Shown here in pieces: positions 58,057-64,000 of a stretch of DNA of 64,000 nt. The notes below the pieces were generated by a model, which was not told where the DNA came from, ran no database searches, and saw only the letters and a list, made by a program, of their open reading frames with translations. This stretch comes from Phenylobacterium sp. (GTDB taxonomy: Bacteria > Pseudomonadota > Alphaproteobacteria > Caulobacterales > Caulobacteraceae). How positions within the stretch are numbered: the stretch's first letter is position 1; each line of letters opens with the position of its first letter. The DNA lies in NCBI RefSeq assembly GCF_013822795.1, contig NZ_PNLB01000013.1:80205-144204 (forward strand). Direction: 5' to 3'. A program made the position numbers and the translations under genes.

Positions 58057-58647
58057 ATGGGCGGACGACTATCGGCGGAGGCGCGGCGAGGCCAGATCCT
58101 GCAGGCCGCGCGCGCCGCGCTCGTCGCCCAGGGCCACCTGCCGCTGGCGCCGGAACGGCTGGCCGCCGAGATCGGGGTCAGCAAGGCGCTGATCTACACC
58201 TACTTCCCCGACCAGGCCGACCTCGCCAACGCCATCGCGGCCGAGGACTTTGCCCGCCTGACCGCCGATGGGCTCGATGCAGCGGCCCGTCTGGACGAGC
58301 TTGAGACGGCCGCCGTCGCCAGCGCCGAAATCTACTTCCGGGATGTCTGCGCGCAGGGCCCGGCCCTGCACGTCATCCTGCGCGATCCGTACATGCGCGG
58401 CCGCCTGGCCCCTGCCGTCGCCATCGCCCGCGACCGTTCCGCTCGCCCTCTCGTCCGACGCGCGGCCAAGGCGCTGGCCCTCTCGCCCGCCGAGGCGGTT
58501 GGCGCCTTCAGCCTCGTCGTGGCGATCCCTGAGGAGGCCGGCCGTCTGGTCTGCCACGGAGAGTTGTCTCCTGACGCCGGGCTGGAGCTCTGCCGCCGGC
58601 TGACCGCTGCGGCCGTGCAAAGCCTTCAGTCGCCGGACGGGCGGTAG
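58057..58647 (+). CDS. TetR-family transcriptional regulator
   Basis: 196-residue repressor-like protein. N-terminal HTH: RRGQILQAARAALVAQGHLPLAPERLAAEIGVSKALIYTYFPDQADL (residues 10-56). The ligand domain is divergent. ATG 58057 was chosen; GGAGG lies 11 bases before it. The target may be the amidohydrolase operon upstream. The last 22 bases overlap the convergent TetR-type gene. Confidence 0.88.
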   Translation: MGGRLSAEARRGQILQAARAALVAQGHLPLAPERLAAEIGVSKALIYTYFPDQADLANAIAAEDFARLTADGLDAAARLDELETAAVASAEIYFRDVCAQGPALHVILRDPYMRGRLAPAVAIARDRSARPLVRRAAKALALSPAEAVGAFSLVVAIPEEAGRLVCHGELSPDAGLELCRRLTAAAVQSLQSPDGR

Positions 58648-59483
58648 GCGCGCACCAGCGCCCGGTTGCCGGCCTCGACCATGGCCAGGGTCAGCCGCTC
58701 GGCGCTCGCCAGCGACAGCCGTCCGCTCGCCACCAGCCGCCCGGCCCGCAGCGTCACCGCCGTCAGCACCCGCGTCGCCCCGACCGCCAACTCCGGCGGC
58801 AGGCCGTAGGCGGCCTCCAACCCGTCCGACACCCGGCGGCTCTCGCTGGCCCGGGTCGCCTCGCGCTCCGCCCGCAATCCCTCGCGCACCTCGGCGCTGC
58901 TGGTCAGCATCTGGATCAAAGCGCCGCGCTGAGCCACCTCGCGCAGATAGGCCAGCGTCGAGCGCCGCACCCGGTCCTGGCGGTCCCGGCCCTGGTCCAG
59001 CTCGGCGCGGCGGCGCGTCTCCATCGCCTCCAGCTCACGCCGGGCCAGAGCGACCAGCAGGTCGGCGCGGCGGGGAAAGTGGTTGTGGGCCTGCGCCTCG
59101 CTCAGGCCAATCCGGCGTGCGGCCGCCTTCAAGGTGGCGGCCGGCAAGCCCTCCGCGACGATGATCTGCGCCGCCGCATCGAGCAGCTCTGCGCGGCGCA
59201 CCTCGGCAGGCGCGCGGGTCTGCCGCCGCCGGGTCCGCGAGCGTTCGCCAGCGGTCAGCGCCGGCGCGTCGGCGGGCTCGGCGCTGACCGGCAGCGGCGG
59301 GCGTTCGGCGACATGGCCGGCTCTGGCCCGCGCCCAGTAGCCGCGGCGCGGATAGGGGATCAGCAGGCGGTCGCAGATCTTGGCCAGCCCGCCGCCGGAC
59401 AGGCCGAACTCGGCCGCCACCTGGCTCATCGGCGCGGCCCAGACGCGGTCGTAGAGTTGCTGGCGGGTCAGCGCGGCGCTCAT
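58626..59483 (-). CDS. double-HTH regulator: N-terminal HTH module fused to a TetR domain
   Basis: 285 residues. Residues 4-55 form a helix-turn-helix-like module (LTRQQLYDRVWAAPMSQVAAEFGLSGGGLAKICDRLLIPYPRRGYWAR) that I know mainly from uncharacterised proteins. After a Pro/Ala/Arg linker, residues 95-143 are a standard TetR HTH (RRAELLDAAAQIIVAEGLPAATLKAAARRIGLSEAQAHNHFPRRADL), then a TetR-like ligand domain. Two DNA-binding units in one chain are unusual for TetR proteins. Convergent with another TetR gene, with a 22-base overlap at the ends. Confidence 0.85.
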   Translation of the reverse strand: MSAALTRQQLYDRVWAAPMSQVAAEFGLSGGGLAKICDRLLIPYPRRGYWARARAGHVAERPPLPVSAEPADAPALTAGERSRTRRRQTRAPAEVRRAELLDAAAQIIVAEGLPAATLKAAARRIGLSEAQAHNHFPRRADLLVALARRELEAMETRRRAELDQGRDRQDRVRRSTLAYLREVAQRGALIQMLTSSAEVREGLRAEREATRASESRRVSDGLEAAYGLPPELAVGATRVLTAVTLRAGRLVASGRLSLASAERLTLAMVEAGNRALVRAYRPSGD

Positions 59484-59509
59484 CGCCCCACCCTAGCCCG
59501 CGTCGCCCC

Positions 59510-60115
59510 CTACCGCATCGCGTCGGCGATCTGGCGCGTGGTTTCCTCGGGCGAGATGCCGTAGGGCAGCACGCGGTCGAACTGGCCCTTGGGATTCATC
59601 AGGTAGGCCGGGGTCGAGTGGTCGACCAGGTAGTCCGAGCCCTCGCCGTTCTTCTTGTAATAGACCCGATAGGCCTTGGCCGCGGCGGCCACCTGCTCGG
59701 GCGTGCCGGTCAGGCCGATGGTCCCCTTCGGAAACACCTCGTTGGAGAGGTAGGTCTTGATCTGCTCAGGGGTGTCGCGCTCGGGATCGACCGAGATGAA
59801 CACCACCTGGAACTTGTCGGCCTTGGGGCCCAGATCCCGCTGGGCCGCGCCCAGCACCTGCATGGTCGTCGGGCAGACGTCGGGGCAGTAGGTGAAGCCG
59901 AAGAACACCGCCGTCCACTTGCCCTTCAGGATCTTCTCGTCCACCGGCTTGCCGTTCTGGTCGACAAGTTGGAACGGGCCGCCGACCAGGGCCGTTCCAG
60001 AAGCCGAGGTCCCTGCGCGCTGGCCATCGAACACGCCCGCCCGCCAGGCGAGCGCGCCCATCAGGACCAGGCCGACCAGGCAGGCGGCGACAAGGATGAG
60101 ATTGCGGCGGGACAT
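59510..60115 (-). CDS. senC: SCO1/SenC copper chaperone
   Basis: 201-residue membrane-anchored thioredoxin-fold protein. TM anchor at residues 5-25 (NLILVAACLVGLVLMGALAW); copper ligands Cys77 and Cys81 (FTYCPDVCPTTMQ) and His166 (YLVDHSTPAYLM). It helps assemble the CuA site of cytochrome oxidase in the periplasm. Divergent from regB, as in Rhodobacter, where senC/prrC lies with the redox regulators. ATG 60115 fits the anchor. Confidence 0.94.
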   Translation of the reverse strand: MSRRNLILVAACLVGLVLMGALAWRAGVFDGQRAGTSASGTALVGGPFQLVDQNGKPVDEKILKGKWTAVFFGFTYCPDVCPTTMQVLGAAQRDLGPKADKFQVVFISVDPERDTPEQIKTYLSNEVFPKGTIGLTGTPEQVAAAAKAYRVYYKKNGEGSDYLVDHSTPAYLMNPKGQFDRVLPYGISPEETTRQIADAMR

Positions 60116-60166
60116 GGTTGACCTTTGGGGCTCGTCAGGCGCGGCGTTAGGGGCGATGCTCGCGGC

Positions 60167-61588
60167 ATGATGGCGTCCATTCGGAACCCGTCGCCGTCGC
60201 AGCCGTCGCCCGGTCTCGATAGGCAAAGCACCGACCCTGCGCAAGGCGTCGCCGATCTCGGCGTGGCCGGCTGGGGCAGCGAGGGCTGGAACCCGGCCGG
60301 CGCCCACGGCGGGCGGCTGCGGATGCGGACGCTGGTCACCCTTCGCTGGATGATCATCGCCGGCGAGCTGCTGATCTTCGCCCTGGTCGCATTGCTGCTC
60401 GGCTTCGACGCGCCCTACACGCTCTGCTTCACCGTCATCGGTGCCTCGGCCTGGGTGAACCTGCTGACCGGCGTTGCCTCCCCCGGGCAGCGGCTGATCG
60501 GCGGCTGGGAAGCGGTGGCCCAGCTCGGCTTCGACATCGGCCAGATCTCGCTGCTGCTGTTCCTGACCGGCGGGACGGCCAATCCCTTCATCCTGATGCT
60601 GCTGGCGCCGGTCACGCTAGGCGCGGCGACGCTGGCCCCGCGCTGGGTCAATCTGCTGGCCGGGCTGGCGATCGCCGCCTCGCTGCTGCTGGCCTTCGTG
60701 CACGCGCCGCTGCCGTCGCTGAACGGCGCCTTCACCGAGCTGCCGACCGCCTTCATGATCGGCTGCGCCATCGCCAACATCTGCGGCGTCGTGGTCATCG
60801 CCGGCACCGTGCGCCAGGCGGCCGAGGAATCCTCGCGCATGGCCCTGGCGCTCGACGTCACCCAGGCAGTGCTGGCCCGCGAGCAGCGGCTCTCGGCCCT
60901 CGGGGCCCTGGCCGCCGCCGCCGCCCATGAGCTGGGCACGCCGCTGGCCACCATCTCGATCGTCTCCAAGGAGCTGGCCCGCGAGGCGCCGACACCCAGC
61001 GTCAAGGAAGACGCCGAGCTGCTGATGGCCCAGGCCGAGCGCTGCGGCGAGATCCTCCGCCGGCTCACCGACGCCCCCGCCGCCGCCTCCGACGAGGTGC
61101 ACGAGCGGATGAGCCTGCTGCAGCTGGTCCACGAGGTGATCGAACCCCACGCCGAGGTGAAGGGCGTGCGGGTCGAGGCGATCGTCACCGGCGCGCCGGG
61201 CGTCGCGGCCCCCGACATCTGGCGCATGCCCGAGGTGCTGCACGCCATGACCTCGTTCGTCGAGAACGCCGTCGACTTCGCCGCCTCGGAGGTGCTGGTC
61301 ACCGTCCGCTTCGACGCCGACACCATCAGCGTCCAGGTCCGCGACGATGGTCCCGGCTTCCCGCCCGAGGTCCTCGCCAAGCTCGGCGAGCCCTATGTCA
61401 CCAGCCGCCCCGGCGTCGCCGGCGGCCGCACCGGCCATGTCGGCATGGGGCTCGGCTTCTTCATCGCCAAGACGCTGCTGGAACGAACCGGGGCCACAGT
61501 GACTTTCCAGAACGGAAGACCGCGCGGGGCCGTTGTTGCGGCCAAGTGGCCTCGTGCGCGCATCGAAGTGAAGCCGCCATCCGCGTGA
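60167..61588 (+). CDS. regB: redox-sensing histidine kinase RegB/PrrB/ActS
   Basis: 473-residue membrane kinase of the RegBA system, which controls photosynthesis, respiration and nitrogen or carbon fixation genes by redox state. Six hydrophobic segments (about residues 55-225) with the quinone-binding motif TGGTANPFILMLLAPV. H-box AAAAAHELGTPLATISIVSKEL with phospho-His254. A Cys in AQAERCGEILRRL lies in the region where RegB has its redox-active Cys. C-terminal ATPase: ENAVDFA, DDGPGFPPEVL, GMGLGFFIAKTLLER. Two adjacent ATGs (60167, 60170) are possible. Confidence 0.93.
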   Translation: MMASIRNPSPSQPSPGLDRQSTDPAQGVADLGVAGWGSEGWNPAGAHGGRLRMRTLVTLRWMIIAGELLIFALVALLLGFDAPYTLCFTVIGASAWVNLLTGVASPGQRLIGGWEAVAQLGFDIGQISLLLFLTGGTANPFILMLLAPVTLGAATLAPRWVNLLAGLAIAASLLLAFVHAPLPSLNGAFTELPTAFMIGCAIANICGVVVIAGTVRQAAEESSRMALALDVTQAVLAREQRLSALGALAAAAAHELGTPLATISIVSKELAREAPTPSVKEDAELLMAQAERCGEILRRLTDAPAAASDEVHERMSLLQLVHEVIEPHAEVKGVRVEAIVTGAPGVAAPDIWRMPEVLHAMTSFVENAVDFAASEVLVTVRFDADTISVQVRDDGPGFPPEVLAKLGEPYVTSRPGVAGGRTGHVGMGLGFFIAKTLLERTGATVTFQNGRPRGAVVAAKWPRARIEVKPPSA

Positions 61589-61669
61589 AGACACTTGCGA
61601 AGCTGCGACAAGCAGCGACATGATGCCGCAGGCGGCGTGTGACCAGAACGCCCCTATCGGAGGTTGCGC

Positions 61670-62227
61670 ATGACCGATCTCTCCGCCGATATCGCCGCCC
61701 TGCCGGACAGGAGCCTGCTTGTCCTGGACGATGATGCGCCGCTGCGCACACGCCTCGGCCGGGCGCTCGAACAACGCGGATTCGAGATCGTGCTGGTCGG
61801 CAGCGTCGCCGAGGCGCTGGCCGCGGTGAAAACCAGCCCGCCCGCCTACGCCGTGCTCGACATGCGGCTGGAAGACGGCACCGGGCTGAAGGTCGTCGAA
61901 GCGGTCCGCGAGGCGCGCCCCGACGCCAAGGTCGTCATGCTGACCGGTTACGGCAACATCGCCACCGCGGTCGCCGCGGTGAAGTCCGGAGCCATCGACT
62001 ATCTCTCCAAGCCGGCCGACGCCGACGACGTCGCCCGCGCCCTGCTGGCCCGCAAGGACGAGTCGCCCGCGCCGCCTGAAAATCCGATGAGCGCCGATCG
62101 CGTGCGCTGGGAGCACATCCAGCGGGTCTACGAGCTCTGCGGCCACAACGTCTCGGAAACCGCCCGGCGGCTGAACATGCACCGGCGCACCCTGCAGCGG
62201 ATTCTCGCCAAGCGCGCTCCGCGCTAG
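61670..62227 (+). CDS. regA: response regulator RegA/PrrA/ActR
   Basis: 185-residue partner of RegB. Receiver domain with Asp64 (AVLDMRLEDGTG) and LVLDDDAPLRTRLG; a Pro-rich linker, then a Fis-type HTH CGHNVSETARRLNMHRRTLQRILAKRAPR, the almost invariant RegA signature. The ATG at 61670 is fixed by GGAGG six bases before; a TTG two codons earlier is unlikely. It shares CTAG with the mmcB stop. Same order as other alphaproteobacterial regB-regA pairs. Confidence 0.95.
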   Translation: MTDLSADIAALPDRSLLVLDDDAPLRTRLGRALEQRGFEIVLVGSVAEALAAVKTSPPAYAVLDMRLEDGTGLKVVEAVREARPDAKVVMLTGYGNIATAVAAVKSGAIDYLSKPADADDVARALLARKDESPAPPENPMSADRVRWEHIQRVYELCGHNVSETARRLNMHRRTLQRILAKRAPR

Positions 62228-62679
62228 CCCTCCAGCTGCACCGCCGCCACCCCCATCGCCCGCATCGCCGCCAGCCGCGCGAAGGCGATGGTCAGCGCCT
62301 TGCGGCGGGCCGGAGCCAGCGGCGTGGCCGGCGCCTCACGCAGCACCGCCCCGCCGAACCCGTCGCAGACGATCAGGCCCGGCTCCTCCGGTAGGATATG
62401 CTGCGGAAACTCCGGGGCCACGGCGAAGGCGAAACGGTCGCAATAAGGCAGGTACTCATGCCATTTGCGGTCGACGCGATAGTCCTCCAGGCCGGACTTC
62501 ACCTCGATGATCGCCAACTCGCCCTTGCGCGAGACCGCCATCAGGTCGGCCCGCCGACCGTTGGGCAGGGTCACCTCCGCCAGCGGCGCATAGCCGAGGT
62601 CGACCAGCAGCCGCGCGGCTCCTCGGGTGACGTTGGCGGTGATCTCCGGCCGCGTGACGGTGACGATTGTGACGTCCAT
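62224..62679 (-). CDS. mmcB: MmcB-family DNA repair protein (putative endonuclease)
   Basis: 151-residue protein of the MmcB family, first known in Caulobacter for mitomycin C tolerance. Seen: RADLMAVSRKGELAIIEVKSGLEDYRVDRKWHEYLPYCDRFAFAVAPEFP. The D-x(n)-E-x-K pattern (ADL, IEVKSG) is that of restriction-endonuclease-like nucleases. The ATG at 62679 lies 11 bases downstream of a perfect alphaproteobacterial LexA box. Open frame continues upstream into the lipocalin gene's shadow but without homology. Confidence 0.93.
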   Translation of the reverse strand: MDVTIVTVTRPEITANVTRGAARLLVDLGYAPLAEVTLPNGRRADLMAVSRKGELAIIEVKSGLEDYRVDRKWHEYLPYCDRFAFAVAPEFPQHILPEEPGLIVCDGFGGAVLREAPATPLAPARRKALTIAFARLAAMRAMGVAAVQLEG

Positions 62680-62690
62680 GCCGAAACCAT

Positions 62691-62705
62691 GTTCCGGTTT
62701 CGTTC
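62691..62705. promoter_or_regulatory. lexA box: LexA (SOS) box before mmcB
   Basis: GTTC (62691-62694), CGGTTTC, GTTC (62702-62705) is the exact GTTC-N7-GTTC direct repeat of the alphaproteobacterial SOS regulon. It lies 11 bases before the mmcB ATG on the opposite strand. This agrees with known DNA-damage control of mmcB. Confidence 0.82.
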
Positions 62706-62720
62706 GGGGCGCAAGACCCG

Positions 62721-63242
62721 TCAGTTGCGGGCCGGCTGCGGGAATTCCAGCCGCCCGGTGTCGTAGCCGAGCTGCTTGAGGCGGGCGACCGCCTGGCTCT
62801 TCACCCCGGCCGGCAGGGTCGGACGTTGCGACATCAGCCACACAGAACGGCCGCCCGGCGTGCCGAGGATCAGCCAACCCTGGTCGGCGCGGTGATCCAG
62901 CACCCAGTACTCCTGGCGCACCAGGCCGTTGAAGAAGGTCATCTGCAGCCTGGCGTTGGTCGAGGTGTCGAGCACCTTGGCCTTGGCTTTCCACTCGGTG
63001 ACCGGGGCCGACAGCGAGCCTTTGTGACAGGCCTGCACCACAGCAAAGCCGTCGGGAACCCGCTGCCAGTCGGAGGTGCCGCCCTGGCAACCGGTCTGGA
63101 TCTTGTTGGGCAGCCGCGCGACCTCGTACCAGCGGCCCATCATTTTGCTCAGCTCGATCTTCTGGGTCGGCGCCGACGGCGCCGCCACGGCGGCCCCCCC
63201 GATGAGGGCGAAGGCGAGGGCCAGGGTGGCGAGTGCGCGCAT
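62721..63242 (-). CDS. lipocalin (Blc-like), exported
   Basis: 173 residues. Signal peptide MRALATLALAFALIGGAAVAA without lipobox Cys; mature domain with the lipocalin motif MMGRWYEVARLPNK (Gly36, Trp38) and the closing YWVLDHRADQGWLILGTPGGRSVWLMSQRP. Blc-like proteins bind fatty acids or lysophospholipids in the envelope. Two Cys (TGCQGG, VQACHKG) may form a disulfide. ATG 63242 begins the signal. Confidence 0.92.
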   Translation of the reverse strand: MRALATLALAFALIGGAAVAAPSAPTQKIELSKMMGRWYEVARLPNKIQTGCQGGTSDWQRVPDGFAVVQACHKGSLSAPVTEWKAKAKVLDTSTNARLQMTFFNGLVRQEYWVLDHRADQGWLILGTPGGRSVWLMSQRPTLPAGVKSQAVARLKQLGYDTGRLEFPQPARN

Positions 63243-63271
63243 GGCAGACGTGGGTCTCGGTTGAATCGGCA

Positions 63272-63297
63272 AGGCCCGCGGAATTTCCCGCGGGCCT
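63272..63297 (-). terminator. possible terminator after the ferritin-like gene
   Basis: A 10-bp perfect stem AGGCCCGCGG/CCGCGGGCCT with a 6-base loop AATTTC. It lies 46 bases after the stop of the upstream minus-strand gene. The T-run is weak (TTGCC on the minus strand). Confidence 0.55.
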
Positions 63298-63342
63298 CCA
63301 TGCAATATCAACGCAGAATTTGGCGCTTCCGCGGCGCCGCGT

Positions 63343-64000
63343 CTACTCGGCCGCCAGGGTCACGTTGGCGGCGATGCGATCCTTGAAGTTGATCTTCTGG
63401 AGGTACTTGATCCCCTCCTCGGCGATGTCGTCGCCGACCATCCGATCGCCCTCGGCCTTCAGCTCCTCCATGTCGACATACATGCCGTAGAAGGCCCGCG
63501 TGCGGTCGGTGATGATCCCGGCGTTCAGCAAGGTCTTGATCAACACCCGGAAGATGTTGGTGCTTTCCTTCATGTCCTCGCGCCGCACCTCGTCGGTGGC
63601 GATCAGCTGGATCTCCTCGAGCACCTTGGCCGGGTCGAGCCCGAACTCCTCGTAGAGCGCGGTCTGCTCGCTGGGCGAGACCAGATTGAACAGCAGGATC
63701 TGGAAGCAGTGCGCCGCCCAGTCCTCGACGATCTGATGCTCGGCCTCCGACAGCTTCGGGATCGTGCGGTCCGCCCAGATCTTCCCGAACTTGTGGTGGA
63801 AGGCCTCGTCGGTCATCACCAACTGCATTAGCTGGCGGCCGAGCGGGTCGTTGAGCTTCTGGTAGAAGGTGGCGAAGGCGCCCATCGCGAGCCCTTCCAC
63901 CAGCATCTGCATGCCGATGATCTTCTTGTAGACTTCCGGGCTGGCGATGATGTCGACCAGCAGGTCCTGCAGCACCTTGCTGCACTGGATCGGCCGGCCC
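63343..64000 (-). CDS. ferritin-like diiron protein, truncated by the window end
   Basis: The frame runs from the stop at 63343 to the window end (at least 218 residues) and continues beyond it: upstream of VLQDLLVD the frame reads GRPIQCSK without a start. Helical, with metal-type carboxylates and His in MQMLVEGLAMGAFATFYQKL and MTDEAFHHKFGKIWADR, as in ferritin-like diiron enzymes. I cannot name the subfamily; hydroxylases and iron-storage-like proteins are possible. Its end is followed by a hairpin. Confidence 0.7.
   Translation of the reverse strand, partial: GRPIQCSKVLQDLLVDIIASPEVYKKIIGMQMLVEGLAMGAFATFYQKLNDPLGRQLMQLVMTDEAFHHKFGKIWADRTIPKLSEAEHQIVEDWAAHCFQILLFNLVSPSEQTALYEEFGLDPAKVLEEIQLIATDEVRREDMKESTNIFRVLIKTLLNAGIITDRTRAFYGMYVDMEELKAEGDRMVGDDIAEEGIKYLQKINFKDRIAANVTLAAE

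Overview
The window is high-GC, densely packed chromosomal DNA from an alphaproteobacterium, most likely a member of the Caulobacteraceae (Caulobacter/Phenylobacterium type). The evidence is indirect but consistent: an F1 ATP synthase operon (atpHAGDC) with an Ala/Lys-rich beta-subunit extension and a short epsilon subunit, a RegB/RegA/SenC redox module, MmcB preceded by a GTTC-N7-GTTC SOS box, a TTAA-N7-TTAA (CtrA-type) motif, and the gene order obgE-proB-proA-nadD-rsfS-rlmH-M23-ctpA-deacetylase-rppH. No rRNA, tRNA, CRISPR array, phage or insertion sequence was recognised. I see no defence island or integrated element; the window looks like core chromosome with some unusual regulators.

Layout. 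1-5075: acyl-CoA catabolism (a PaaG-like crotonase and glutaryl-CoA dehydrogenase) and a four-PAS hybrid histidine kinase. 5525-8378: an MHS-type transporter and an aminoglycoside/choline-kinase-fold phosphotransferase. 8446-18821: a molybdenum block. It holds modB, a siroheme-synthase-like protein and an MliC lipoprotein in one operon; divergently the iorA/iorB molybdenum hydroxylase; then mocA, moaA-moaD-moaE-moaB-moaC-moeA and xdhC. Together these make, cytidylate and insert molybdenum cofactor for the IorAB-type enzyme. 18923-23390: aldo/keto-reductase-like protein, alanine dehydrogenase, MtgA, nitroreductase, WD40 protein. 23596-26341: ExbD, then a divergent metal pair (CobW-type GTPase and DmeF-type exporter) sharing a palindromic operator. 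26434-37788: translation/ribosome assembly, proline synthesis, NAD synthesis, cell-wall hydrolase regulation, CtpA and RppH. 37796-41306: hydrolase, S9 peptidase, secreted protein. 41508-46390: ATP synthase F1 genes. 46577-52698: small proteins, a MerR-HTH/P-loop ATPase fusion with a textbook MerR-type promoter, and two class A penicillin-binding proteins arranged tail to tail. 52809-59483: metallopeptidase, PHB depolymerase, a DGPF protein with its ECF sigma factor, an amidohydrolase, a TetR regulator and an unusual double-HTH TetR. 59510-62227: senC | regB-regA. 62224-64000: mmcB, lipocalin and a truncated ferritin-like gene.

Two genome-scale features run through the window. Four palindromic dispersed repeats sit just after stop codons; three belong to one family whose internal hairpins show compensatory base changes. 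Five convergent gene pairs overlap by exactly four bases, with both stop codons inside a shared CTAG or CTAA. The best candidates for new biology are the MerR-ATPase fusion with its operator, the HTH-TetR fusion, the palindromic repeat family, the shared CobW/DmeF operator, and the CtrA- and LexA-type sites.
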